A stretch of 64,000 nt of DNA. Origin: Xylocopa sonorina. Its lineage: Eukaryota > Arthropoda > Insecta > Hymenoptera > Apidae. Made by a program: the position numbers and the translations under genes. Of the stretch, positions 37,501 through 50,800 are shown in pieces (position 1 is the stretch's first letter; each line of letters begins with the position of its first letter). The notes under the pieces were generated by a model. That model had not been told where the DNA came from. It saw only the letters and a program-made list of their open reading frames with translations, and ran no database searches. The stretch covers positions 8,197,001 to 8,261,000 of the forward strand of contig NC_135198.1 of assembly GCF_050948175.1 (NCBI RefSeq), written 5' to 3'.

Positions 37501-40500
37501 CCGCTTAATATATCGCGCGCGACGCGCACACGCGCAGATTTGATTATTATCACGCGTTTCGTATGCTAATTGCGCTGGGGATCCGCGCGACGCGAGGGGC
37601 TGCCAGCTTAAAAATTTCAATGCCCGTTGATAGCGCCGGAACATAATTTATCGGAAATTTCCGCGCGACCCTTGACGAGCATTTCCCCTCAATTATTTGG
37701 AAATGATCAAACTCTGAAAATGGCGGAAAAAGTCACGAAAAATACGACGCTGGAAAATTTGTTTTTATTATCAAATCGAGAGGACCAGCGTGCTCGAACA
37801 GGAGGGGGATGAATAAAACAAGCTGCGACCCCGTTGTTAAAAATGTCGAACCGTTCGTCCGTCTTGCAATAACGATAACCCACATTCCGCACGCACCATA
37901 AATAATTGAACACCGTTTCACACGTCCCCAACCGCGTACGGGGATCCGTCCACTTTTCATCCCCCGGAAGGCTCCCTTTTCTTCGCTCGTCCTCCAGTCG
38001 GAGCACGTGTCTCCGAGTTTCAGCGGCATCAGCGGCAAGAACGGCCTCGGAGCCGTCTTCGACAAAAGCAGCCAAGAGATACACCGCCGCAGAACATGTA
38101 TCGGAAGGGTTTTGCCTCGTATTTCGAGGGAACAATGCGATGCCGGTTGAATAGCAGCTACCTTTGTTCCCGCGATTCAGCGATCTCGATTCACGGTGTA
38201 ATGCTCGGGCCAATAACGGCGCGGGACTTTAAGCCAGGTTTTCGCGTGCGAGTACTACCATCGTCGCCTGGATCGTCGACGATGTATGTCGATCTTTGCT
38301 TTTCCGTGTTATTAAATTAACGCACAGAATTGTACGAACTGCAAACAATTTAATTATCTTGCCAGAAGCACTAACGTGAAGAATTGCAAAAATTCAGAAA
38401 GAGTTCGCAGTCACTTTCCTCCACTTTATAAGCAGCTGGTACGTGTAATGGTGCACTGATTATGTGGCGTCGGTAGAACTGACACGCTTCCACGTGCAAA
38501 CAAAAATGGCGTCGATAATCGTTGCACGTGAAAACAGAACCGAACGCGCGTAATATCAGCGTCGTCGAAGCGAGCGCTCGAGCGTACTAACGCATCATTA
38601 AATGCTAATTAAGCAGCCTGGGGCACGGGTACCGTCTCCTACCGCGCGCTTTTTAATCGCCCGTTCGCCGCGCCTATCCACGTTACGATACGCTGCGGGA
38701 ATTAGTCTATTAGTCGAGGCGAGCATGGAAATCGGGCTTTCGAAAACACGTATCGCGAACGGTACCAGCCGTGACCGGAACTGGTACATTGCGACGTGAC
38801 GGGTTGCGCTGACACGAATAACTAGTTCCGAGGGAAAATCACCGGCGATACTCAGCGCAATAACACCACCGTAGATTGGACGTGTAATTGGTCACACAGC
38901 ATTGTAGCCAGCCGTTCGAAACTTTCCTTCCTTTAGCCAAGGTGATTCGAGATTTACGCGGGGGTGGAAATTACGTGTTATCGAGAGCGGAGGTGGTAAT
39001 AATCGGTAATTGAGCAGAAACTGCTCGCTCGAATCGCTATTCTTCGAGTGGTATCCCTTCGCATCCGTCTCTGCTTTCTTGGCTCGTAGATCAGGTTGAA
39101 ATAAATGCGATCGTTTTACATTTTATTCGTCTCCGCTTCTAACAAGCGGTCGTCGCGGATCGACGGGAGCAATTCTCGTAACGAGAACGTTTGCTCGTCG
39201 ACGCTGGCACTCGTAATAAGCAGGCTCTTCGTAATCGATAGCAGTGCTCTGCCGCTGCATCTGTCAAATTTACCTTGCCACGGGACAGCAGGGAGCAACG
39301 CGACTCTCGCTGGAGACTCTCTCACCCCATTCAATGGCGGCCGCCACCCTTCGCGGCCAAACAACGCGGAAACCGTATTGGCTGGTGCTGTCGCGAATTA
39401 TCACGCTACATCGACTCGATCGCGTCGGCCACGGGACGAAAATAATAAATAGGCGACGGTCAATGAGCTGTGCGAGGTCCACGGGACCTGCGACGCGTTT
39501 CGTAAATGGAGAAACGGGGCTGACGACGCGCACGCCTTCTGCGAATCGGTCGACTTCTCGTTCACGCGACATTTCACGGAACGAGATTGATCGCGTTCAG
39601 TGATTAAACCGCTTTTACGCGTGTCGTGCGGATGGGATAGGCGGAGCGCGGTCGAACAGTTTGGCGTTTGAGTTTCCTAAGTGGTAATCCCCCCGGCTTT
39701 CAGAGTTCGCGTGTTTATTCTTGATGTTGTTCGCCGTTTTCCGCCCTGTTTTGCGATCGGACCCTGTGTGTTTCCGGCTGACTGGGCCGTCCAAACAGCC
39801 CTGGCCTCGCCCGCGATAAACATGGATTTTTAATTGTGACACGGGTTTTCCGTAAACACGGATCGCGGTCGGTTTTCCGGCCGTTTAGAAATTGATGTTT
39901 CAAGTGGCTGTCGGCAGGAACGAGGATCAGAGAATTACGCGCGACAGGATCGGTGCGTGTATATCGAAATAATTCCCGGCGATAGTATTTACGAGGCTGG
40001 AACAAGCTGCGCCCGATGATTCAACTCGCGTACAATCGGCGGATAATGTATTTGCCGCGACAATAGAGTAATAATTCATAGCAATTAGTGATAATGTTCA
40101 TTACGCCTGAATTACAGTTACGATTGTATTGTTTAATGAATTGTTCATCTGTGTCTTCGCTGTTTGTCGTTCGGACACGTAATTTCATATACATTCGCCA
40201 TTACCGCGCGGTTTCTGCCTCCCCCGTGTCGCTCGCGAAGGGATGAAAAATAAATAAACGACCGCACGCTTACATCTCCCGTGGTATTTATTCGCGGAGC
40301 CGGTGAAAAAGTTCGCAGAATCGTAACGAGACGTTAATTAGTAATCCACCACGGAACGCAGAGATTTGAACGGAGACGAGACGAAACGATAACGCCACAC
40401 CCCTTCGCTTCCGCTGTCGTCACATCGAACAGCTCCTCGCGTTCGTTCGTATTACATCGATAAACTGCGCCATTTCACCGGGGCACGTGACTCGTAACCA

Positions 40501-43410
40501 ATTAACATATCGCGGGGGCGAACGATTCGTAGGTGTAATTGGCGACGCGATGGTTTCATTAAGACCCGGCGCGATAGCGCCAGGAGCGTTCAGCAGCGCT
40601 CAGGAGCGTCGCCTAGACCGCCTGTACGTTCCGTGTAATTAGACGGGCGATAACGGGCGGGCGCAAATTATACCGCGGCCGGAATTCAACTATAATTCAT
40701 CGACCGAAATCTCTGGCAGCCGTTAACACGTAGCGGCCCGCCGTCAGCGGATCGCGATCGCGTGACGCTCCGTCAACAAATTTAATCGCGATCCGCAACC
40801 GTTATCGCGTTATCAACGCGATGACACACATTCACCGGGTTCACAGAGTCGTCGGTTGATTCGCCGCTAATTTATTCACCGGCTATAACGAACCGACTTC
40901 GGGCCAGATGCGAACGCGGCGTGAATTGCAACTCGTCAGAGCTAATAAATAACGTCTGTCTTCGTCGCGGTCTAAATATACGGGTTATCTTGTTTGTAAT
41001 ACGAATACGCGCGAATTGTTTGGTGAATGAACGTGTAGATCAGAGAACGGTATTTCCTATTCTTTAGCGGGGAGCTGCCAGAGGTAGAGATAACGATTGA
41101 TAAAGCCTGCGAAGAGTGTGTTTGATTATTTGAATAGAATGATTAGCGATCGCGTGAGCATACTTTTGTAGAGTGGAACATTTGTAGAAACAAGTGGGAA
41201 AGAAAGCAGGATCTTTTTCATGCAAGAGGGTGATGTGAAGCGTCGAGGGTAGAAATCGTGATATTTTTAAATCCCGTGGAAAAGTGGCAGAGCAATTATA
41301 TATTTGACGTAATAAATAATCTGGGATCTAATAGGTCCGGTTAAAGAAAGGAGATCTCTGCATGATTCACGCGACGAAGGCGGTGATAAATATATTGAAA
41401 AATCTGCGCTCAAGACCAGGGCTTCGAAAAAAGATAGGTCCCTCTGCGCATTTGGTAAAATAGCTAAAATCTGATTTATTTAGCGTCTTTAAATCAGCCG
41501 GATCATAATGCCAGGAATTTATATTCGAGAGGTTAATCCCGTTTTATCTTGAACCTTTGAATCTGAACGAAATAGCTGATATCCATCCTGCGAATTTAGA
41601 ATCTTATCCAATATTTGCCTCGCCTACCGTTCATTAATCCCGCGATATTCTCTTTCGCTGGTTAAATCGGTCCGCGCAAAATACATTCGAAGTCGTACAA
41701 AAATTTGATCAAGAAATATACAAAAATATGTATCTCGCGATATTCTAAAAGGGTAGCAATTACGGTCACGTTTGTCACTTTGTCGACGCTGGGCTACAAT
41801 AAACGTCCATTCCGGATAATTTTACTTGAAATGCGAACGCCCTCCGCGCGTTGCGCGACTTGAAATTCCAACGTTTCCAGCCGACGTGCTTATACAAATG
41901 GACTGAGAATGTTTATTTGCGAGAAACCGAAACGACCAGCGGCACGCGAATAATACGCGATAATGGGTGACGTTATTTTAAAAGCAAGTCGCCACTCATC
42001 TTCCACTTGTTTACACCGGTTCACGGCGGCACGAATTCCCGATAAACGTACGCTGCGCAGTCCGCTCGAGGATAGCCAAAAGTATAAATTCGAATAAACA
42101 CACCCCCGTCGCTGATCGTTGCCAGGACGAGTCCGTTTGACGTCCCACGCGTACGACCAATCCTCCGCGAACGATCGATGCGCCGAGCGAGCGGTCTACG
42201 TGTACCATAAACTTGGTATTTACGCAGGGTGTCGCGGGTCAGCCAACGCGACGAGGAGCAAATCCTTTGGCGGCGTGTCGGTGGATATCGCGTTATCGAT
42301 TCGCCGTGGGGGTAAGCTTTAAAGCCGTTACGTCGAGGGGCGAAGACGCGCTGTGCCGGGGGCCGGCACAATTTCGCGACGTTAACCCAGATCGTCGTCC
42401 TTGGAACCGGTCCAGTCTGTCGGCTCAACGGTTGCCAGGAGACCCGGAGCCGGACTGTACGGCATCGCCATGGAAAATAGATGCGGAGCTTTTTTGCCGC
42501 CACCCTCTCACCCCTACGACTGGATTCCGTAGTCCAGATCGTTTCAATGCGAACGAGGCCAGCAACAATTTGTCCGCCCTCGTATAACGTTGCGTACGAG
42601 CCTCGCGATTCGACTCTGGATACTGATCGTCGTGATCGTCTGACGCGTGGCGACGACGGTTCCTGTTGGCGCATAGGGAGGACGAAGGATCGATGGGAAC
42701 AGCTGCGGGAGAACTTGTGCGGTACTTCCGCGTCGCGGATCGCTGCCTGCGCGTTTGATTAACGCTGATGGCGTCAAAGGGCTAGGAAATTTGTCGGAGT
42801 CGTGTCGTTATGCGAATTATCGACGAGATCGACGGGGCGCGTACGTGCGCGGACTGCCGCGCGGTAACCCTTTTGCGACGAAGGGAAGGGTCAAATTGAA
42901 GCTTGCATCGAGGCTAGCGAAGGTCGCATGCGACGTCCCGTCCTTTTTCGAGAGGAATTGAACCACGGCCAAGAGCCTTCATCTTCGTCGTTGCCTTAAA
43001 ATTGAACTCGGCCAAGGGAGTCGGAGGGTAGCTTGGCTAAACTTTCGAGTCGAGATTAGTCGGACGGTATTGACGGAACGGCTAGTTTGCTCGAGACTTC
43101 CGTCAATTGCCGTCGATTCAGTCGTCGATACGTTCGAGCACGCAAACTCTAATGGCGAGCCAATAGGTCTCGCGGAGGCTATTATACCTTTATAAAACGG
43201 CCGGGGAGATTTACACGACCTCGAGGTCGTATGATTTACGTCGCAATTTATACAGAGCGAAAGAGAGAAACTAGGCAAAAGGCACCCTACCGCGGGATCT
43301 TCTCCACGCTCCACCTCTTACTCGAATTAAAGTCCATTTAATCGAACTGGTACATCGGCCACGGTAAACGCGGCCGATTTTAATACAGAAATGGAGCCGA
43401 TACACCAGTA
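34501..43410. other. Noncoding stretch, no gene recognised
   Basis: GC-rich stop-poor blocks at 34650-35130 and 42020-42780 carry open frames of 175-217 codons on both strands at once. A 235-codon minus frame spans 35840-36547. All have arginine/serine-rich composition without a recognisable domain and are rejected as coding. The stretch 40,000-42,000 has no open frame of note and is AT-leaning from about 41,000 to 41,800. A short 16-bp palindrome lies beyond the block at 43215-43230. Confidence 0.4.
43215..43230. repeat. 16-bp perfect palindrome
   Basis: ACGACCTCGAGGTCGT is its own reverse complement. Palindromes this long are uncommon but not exceptional across 64 kb. It could be a dimeric DNA-binding site; no supporting context is visible. 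Confidence 0.6.
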
Positions 43411-43418
43411 GAGAGAGG

Positions 43419-43453
<35 letters not shown>
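43411..43453 (+). repeat. (GA)n microsatellite
   Basis: Forty-three nucleotides of GA repeat with two interruptions; the final 26 nt (43428-43453) are a pure AG run. A short GT-rich run (GTGTGTGTG) follows at about 43499-43507. Confidence 0.85.
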
Positions 43454-46400
43454 CAATAATTACATTACACCAGGGCCAGAGAACCTACGTTTGTACGCGT
43501 GTGTGTGTACGCTCGCTCATAATTCAAGAACCCATCGCCCATCTATTTAGACGTCCGCCAGCTACGGGGCGGCCCTTTATTTAAGTGCACCCCCTTGCCC
43601 GTGTTCTTCCAACCGCGACCGATCGACAGATATCGAGCGGACCGAAGTCGGACGCTCGACAAACTAATTTTCCCTCCGTCGCGGGTACCGCCAGTGGCTC
43701 GCTTTGAGGCGAGTCGATCATATCGGCACCGGGGACGGCCCTGGTTGTCTTAATAAAACCGTTCCCCGCGAGGAATTGCCGGGAACGCCGGTTGAAATTA
43801 CACGATTTATATTCACCAGGGCTGGCGAGCTTTCGCGTTTCGACTGCGGAATCAACGAGCGCCACGCTCGAATCTCTTCTCGCTGAGATCCCAACGCAGT
43901 TTACGCTAAGGCTGTTACGTACCAGGAGAGAGGTAATTTTTCGCGCGGAACCGAGTCCGAGGCACGGATACGGAACGCGATCCGATTTTTAGAAATGTTT
44001 CGAAAGCGTTGCGAGATTGAAATTTCGAATCCGAAGGCGGATGAAAGGTTCGAAGTTTGGGATTGTTTGGCTGGTCGCGTCCACGCAATTATCTTTTCTA
44101 CGATGAAACGAAAAAGTGGATCTTTTTGCAGATAATCGGTTGGTAAGCGGTGGTATTAACACATTCTAGGGCGCTCTAATACATACGTATGCCTTATGTA
44201 TAACGCGGCATTAGTTAGCAGCCATGCGCTACTGTAACGGCGACAAAGTAGAGGAATCCCCCTAAATTCCGGAGCTTAGCTCGGACAACGGTGTTTTAAA
44301 CTGCGAGGCAATCTCGCAGCAATTCAACACATTGTTGGAATCCAAGCCAGGCACTTAAGGATCAAGTTTATTATAACAACAAACGTATTTCGCCAACTGC
44401 TTCTTGCTACAAAGCGAGGTGGAACAAAGTTCGAGGGCTAAATCAATTTGATAAAGCTGTCGCCTCGTCGTACCGTTAAATTTGAGCTCGGCTTTTCGAG
44501 ATATCCCGTGCAGCTAACTTCGCCTCCTGTTTTCTTACCAATTAATTATCGAATATTACATCCCTGGCAAGTTCGATGAACGGAAACTAAATGACTTCGT
44601 TCTTAATTTCTTTACTTTCAAATTTTGGAGTCTTCAATCATTCTTCATATCTTCATCTGTTCGAAATGAATTCAATGCTTCAACGGAAGCACCTCATCCT
44701 CGAAGAAAGAATCTCCCAACGAAATCTCCGCTACAATAACTACAATCTAACCACGAGCTAATCACCCCCGCCCTTCGAACCCTACAACTTTTCGTAATCG
44801 CCCATTCAGCCCTCTGATTATCAGTCCCCCTCGAATATGCCCTCCTCAAGATGAATCGAAACGCCGTATAAATTATCCTACCGCGGAAACTTATCTCGTC
44901 CCGCGGAACAGCCGTATTGAAGGTTCGTGCAGCAGATAGGATCGCTGGCGCGAGCCGCGTTGGCCATATAGAAGCCAACAGGGGAGAGACCGCGCGGTGG
45001 GAAATTCGAGTAATTCCGCGATACGAGGGTAACGAGGTTCCAGGCAGATTATCTACGCCGGTGGACGCGACGCGCAGGGGTTGTGCCGTGGCGTCGCGGA
45101 AAATATCGATCTCCACCCCTCGCGTCCACGGACGGCGTTTAACAAGCGCGTTACGCCTGGCCCCTTTTAAAAGATCGCACTTCTGACTTCAATGGGCCGT
45201 GTAATCGGATTAGGCCGTGGCAACGCCACTCCCGCGAACGCGCGAACCACCCGCGCTTATTCCATCTGCCTGGATCTCACGGCCAGGATGGGGCGAGCGT
45301 CCTGTGCGTGCGGTCTTGCTTATCGGCTCCAGTCCGTTTCAGCTCGCGCGTGCGAGCGCGGTGCGTTCTTTCGAAGTCGACTCGATGAACGGCAGCTGGA
45401 TCGGAAGATTCGTCGCTGGTGCGAACCGACGAGGCTCTCTGGCTCGCTCGCTTTGATTCCTCGCGGTCTAACAGAGGGGATGCGCAGCGTTTTGCTAGTC
45501 GAGGTGGATCGTGTTCGATTGCTCACTTCAAATGGACAACGAGTTGATACGCTAGTTTGAGGTGATCCAGGAAAGTTCTTGTTGTATTTTGAAATTTCAA
45601 GCTGGAGTTGGTTCGCTTGCTCGAGGTAGTTATCCGATGTTGGCGGTGAAATTCTCGCTGGCGCGCAATCGACGAGCGATTGGTACTGGTTTAGCTGTGT
45701 GGCTCGAGTCAAGAACGTTTGTCGCGTGTTTTTTCCTAGCTGGCTGAAAAACATTACTTGCGAACTTGAAAATTGCCCGTACGCATGACGTGGCGAGGGG
45801 TTGGCTTCCAGCAGTCGCCTAGCAGCAAGAAAGACTCAGACTCCATCGGCGTGGATGTTAAACTCGGGTACACGATCGATCGGCAGCGGAGCAATGTGTT
45901 CACACCGGTGGCCTTCTCCCGTAACTCGCTCACTTTCCATTTCTGCGCGGCTGGTGCGACAGGTGTTACCCAATATTTCTGTCCGACTAAACTGTGTTTA
46001 TACGACGCGAAGCCGCCCTTCGCGAGGTTCTTTCGCTCCTCCACCCTCACTCGTTGAACAACAAAAAACAAGAGACACAGACAACCGAAGTTCCTCTCCT
46101 CTCGTTACCGTAGTTTCCAACAACCGCGAGGCGAGGAGTGTTTAAGAGCTGTTTCACATTGGCGGTTTAATTTGGCTTCCGTAGCTACCCTTGAAATGCT
46201 CCACGAACGAGTGCGGAACCCTCGATATGCATGGTTAAATTTGTCCGTCAAGGCTATATAACTTTCGACAACTTTACTCGACTATGAACACGTATTCTGG
46301 GATTCCGATACCATTTCGCTAACGATCCGGTGGTTCTCGCGCAAGCTAGACGACCGTTTGGCAAAACCGCCGGTGTGAAACCGGTCTAAAGCGATTCGTC

Positions 46401-47763
46401 AATCGGTAAGTTACGAAAGCGCGCGTCTCCAGTTTACTGCAGAGTCCCCTGGTCCTGTACCCGCTTATCAGCGCACGAAACCGACGAAGAATAAATCTCC
46501 CCTACCCCTTTCATCCCCCTGTACCACGGAGTGAAGCCAAACTTCCGACTTCCGGCCGTCGCGAAGTGTTTATGCCTTCGAGGAGCGAGGAAAGAAGACG
46601 GGGTCGAAGGAGGACGGCGGCCATGGTGTGTAGGGGACGGAGCGGGGCTGGGGCGCAGCGCGGCACAGACAATGGAGCCCTTTTACGGTAAAAAGCAGTT
46701 ACTGTCTGCGTTTGAAACTTTTCCCCTTAGAAAAATATCACCTTCCGTCCCGCCGCGCCTCCGCCCAACGCGAGGGACCAAATAAATGTACCCGGCTCCG
46801 CGCCATCGCCCGCGCCTCCTCGAGCCCTCCGCCGCGTCAGGATAGCTCGCCCTCTGCTCGCCCCGAAACCGAGAGAACCTCGAGCGATACTTCGCGACGC
46901 GGACCGCCCCTGCGAGCGGATCCTCGTAACCACCCGATATCGATTTGTAGCGTGTATTATTTCTGCACGCCCCGCGAGAGAGTCTTCCTCGATTCGAGAC
47001 GCCTCTCTCGCTTCTTCGTCGATCCGTCGCATTCGCGGCACGTCCGTCCATCGATCCCGTCGCTGCCGCCGGTCTGCACACTCGCGGATGTGCCGACGAA
47101 ATTTTCCCCGGAGCTCGAGCTGGGGCGATTGCTTGTTAAAAAACACCCGCCACTTGGACGGACGCAACGCCGCGCACGGAATATACGTGGCTGGAAGGGG
47201 TTGAGGACGCGAGGAGAGGAAGAAGAAATGGGGTGGTGTGGACGAAAGAGTAATTGGGAAGTGGGTGGGTACTGTATGCTGGATGGCGGCACGCTTCGAT
47301 GGAACGTGCTATTTTTGGAAAGAACGTTGCTATTTTGGGGGTAAAGAAGGGGCGAGGAGCTGCGATTGTGTTGGAAATGGTATCGAGTTGGGATCGAAGC
47401 GATATTGGGTGTTCGGTGTGCTGCTGTTTTTGGTTCGAAAACGTGCGGAAATTTTTGAACGAAATTTCCGAGAACTTTTTGATAAAAGGCTTCCTGTTTT
47501 AACCCTTGACTGATACGAAACAAGTAACCCGTATCCATCGGATCGGTTATCAAAATACATCGAATTCATGCACGAATTTCTAGGCGATAACACAAATAAA
47601 TTACCGGTTATGAATGAAGTTTGAAAATAAATAAAAACAGTTGGCGCGGAAGTTATTTGCGATCCAACGATGTCACAGGAGAATTGATATATTTTGAATG
47701 ACGAGGACAGCGGATCGCATTCATCTTGCTTTTACTGTTACGGTGCGGCTTCGTCGCTGTTTT
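43454..47763. other. Noncoding stretch, no gene recognised
   Basis: GC-rich at 45,190-45,500 and 46,540-47,180, with overlapping open frames of 130-210 codons on both strands. A minus-strand frame at 45754-46071 (105 codons) has unusually even amino-acid composition, including tryptophans, but no motif I recognise and no clear splice boundaries. AT-leaning DNA at 44,000-44,700 and 47,500-47,700 holds nothing identifiable. Confidence 0.4.
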
Positions 47764-47880
47764 AAAGGATCCTATTCAAAAATCATATGTTTTCGCCCCC
47801 AACCGATTTTGTTTAAACTTTGCATATTTAAACAAAATCGGTTGGGGGCGAAAACATATGATTTTTGAATAGGGTCCTTT
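47764..47880. mobile_element. Near-perfect 54-bp-arm hairpin, putative MITE/foldback element
   Basis: The left arm (47764-47817) and right arm (47827-47880) are reverse complements over 54 bp with a single mismatch (GGATCC at the left end versus GGGTCC at the right). Only nine nucleotides (CTTTGCATA) separate them. Pairing stops abruptly on both sides. Taking the element as 47765-47879, the three bases TTA directly precede it and directly follow it, compatible with a 3-bp TTA target duplication of the kind made by PIF/Harbinger-type elements. This makes a short non-autonomous foldback transposon plausible. Alternatives are an inverted-duplication scar or the stem of a hairpin RNA locus. The near-perfect arms indicate recent origin or correction. 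Confidence 0.6.
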
Positions 47881-50800
47881 TATCGTGATCATCTGGCGTA
47901 GATTATCCGCGATGCATTGCCCGTAAACAAGAACCACCTCTCCGAATTATGATGGTGTACAGTTCCCGAGTAATTAAGAATCCGTGTTTCATTCTCTTAA
48001 GTCACTCGCTTGTTAACAATCGCACTTCCTCCTAATTACTCTCTTAACCCTATTCCGCCCTTGCACCTTTCTTCTTACCTTTTTACGCGCCTTTTTCTAC
48101 CTCTCCATGCTCCACCTCTGCCCACTTTTCTGCGTTGTCGTTTACTTTGCTGCAAACAATCAGTATTCCATGCGACATTACCTCATTCGCGTCGACAGAC
48201 ACTTCGACTCACCCTACTTCCGCGTTGTGCCAGATCTTCCCCATCTTTTCACGCTTATCAAAACGCCGATGCGTTTCTGAAAGCATTCTTATTGCCGATC
48301 GTCGTTTAATACCAAAATTGTCGCTATTTCATACAGAAGGGGAGCGAAAACCTCGAAATTTATCGACAGAATTCGAGACTCATTTTAATTCGACGTTTCA
48401 TTTAAAGTAACGTTCTCCCCGCGCATCGAGAGCTCACAACGTAACGCACCAGCAGCAAAATGTAATCTTTTTGGGGGCTGCTCGAGCAAACGGTAGGGCG
48501 ACTGCAACCCCTCGCGACCCCGTCCGATCGAAGCGTCATGATTGATCGCAGCGACCAAATTGATTGCTCGTTGACAGCGCTACATTGATTTTAATAATTT
48601 CGCGACAAGTTAATCCGGCATTGAGAGACGTAAGTAAATGGAAATTTTATCAGATTTATTGACATCGACTCCACCCTGTCTGTTACGTAATGAGTTTCGG
48701 AACAGCGCGGGATCGTTCCATTTCCTCCTCAATATTACACAGCTAATGCCGTTTATCAATTTACATTCGGTACATTGTCAATCACGAAGCATCACAAATC
48801 CTCGAGCAAACATCGTCCTCGAACTCAGCTTCCTCAAACCCAATTTCCACCCCCGTATTCGGCTCGCAGGCCCAACACCAAATCTTCGCACGAATCCTCC
48901 GGTAGCGGCCGGTCCCGTGGACCACCATTTTGGTCTCGAGACTAACTCGTCGCCTAGCGTCAAACTCTAAATGGCATTCGATCCATTCGTAGCGGGAGGA
49001 CGTTTCGCAGTGCTGCAGGCTGTTGGCCTCGCGACGCGATTTCCAAGCCACGCGTGCTGCGAGATAAAAGATAGAACGAGAGGAAACGAGCGACTCGTTT
49101 TTCCCCCGCTCGCGCCTGCGTGATGATTCGTACGCGGCGTCCCCGTTCGATCCAGGCGATCCAGCGTCGCCTCTTCTCGCTTTTCCGCCGTCTCGAGCGC
49201 CGTTTTCACTCGGGTCAGAGGCGACGCGACGCCGTCCTTGTCCCAGCTATACGCGAAACCCTTTCGAACGGTGGCGCCCGCCTGGCTGCCTGCCGTCCAG
49301 GCGCCAGTAAACCGGGTCCAATACTCGCGCACAGGGACACGTAGAGCTCCGGAGGACAGAGAATGCCGGAGTTCATCATTCATTTTCCAACTACCCGCGA
49401 CCTTCCCTTCGCTCCTTCCTACCCGCGTCTTTCACCCGGGCAATTTTTTTGCCACGGTCAGCACGAAAATGACCCACGGCCCCTTTCAGGTGCCCGCGCG
49501 AGACAGCGCGGCCGGATTCGACGTCGGGTTTTAAAGAATCGGCCAGAGATAAGGGGCAGTTTTCGAGACCGTTTGCGAAGCGGTACGCGGCCCTCAGTCT
49601 AGGCGAATGCTAACGCGGCGCGCGCACCCGGCTCTCTATGAAGTTTTAATTAAATTTGTAGACCAGTTCTTGCCCCCAGTCGGTTGTTTTTGCTCGTCGC
49701 TGCTCCTTAGAACGCGACGAGGTAAGTCGTTCCCGGGGAAACTGTCTTGTTGGGACCCGCGACTGTATCCCAGCAGACGGTACAGAGTCGTGATAATGGA
49801 GGAATTTTTTAATCTCGTGGATTGCTTTGTCCGTTGTGTAAAACACATTCAGCCCAACGGCGATGAAATTTTCTATCGCGTCTTAATTAAACTGCGCGTC
49901 GTCCCCCGTGCCGCTTCTTTTCTACCCCGTCCACGGATATTCCGGCGTTTTACTTGGGCCTCGAATCGTCGGGAAGCGCGCGTACTTCTTTACGCGGACG
50001 CGGAAGCGGCCAAAGAAGGGAAACGACCGGGGATGCACGGGCGGGTGGCTCGCCGCGCGAAATTTTTTAATCTCCCCGCGAATCGAGTTGCATCGCGGCC
50101 AGCAGAATCCGACTATTCCGTGGCCCGCGGACGAGCTTTCTATCGGCGGTTTAATTAAATCTCTCCAGCATCGACTGTGGCCCACTCGAGAATTCGCGAC
50201 TGGAACACTCGCGCGAAAGCGTTCGCGGTATTTCGAAGTGAAGTGCCCCGCCGCCTTCGAAACGGCTCGCTGCTGATACAAGAACTTTTCTCGTCCGATC
50301 CCTCGCCAGCCGGCTCATTCAAGATTGATCTTCGAGATGATTTATGTCCCGCTCTCGACCATTTGTTTCCCCTTGTCGTTCCTTCTCGCGTGTCGCTCCC
50401 GTCCCTCGCGCCTTTCCACCCCCGCGAATATCGCCGGGGGTTCCATCGACGTTTCGTTTGCATGCGAATACAAGATTTTCACCTGACACCCTATGCCCGT
50501 GTAATACTGTCCAAGCGAACGACACGGGATTCTTTCCTCAGTGGCGTGTATCGATTCTCGTTTTAAAGTAAAGCTGGGAGGGTGGAAGATGGGTGTGTGC
50601 ATATGTCACTGGTGGCCAGCTAGGATAACAGTCGCGTACCCTGCCATCGCGTATCAGAAATACTCGAGGAACCGGAAATATTACGTACGCTTCGAGTTTA
50701 TAAAAATAAATCGTGTAAGCAGACACGGATCGAGGGTCCAAAGGAGACGCTCCACGAATTTTCATTTTTATATTACTCGCATCGATAAATTAATAGGCGA

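Noticed and set aside
42021..42674. 217-codon minus frame
   Set aside because: Arginine-rich throughout, no motif, overlapped by 124- and 93-codon + strand frames.
49601..49727. Open frame ending at AG|GTAAGT near 49.72 kb
   Set aside because: The donor is good but the upstream acceptor options are weak and the peptide is unremarkable, so it was not called as an exon.
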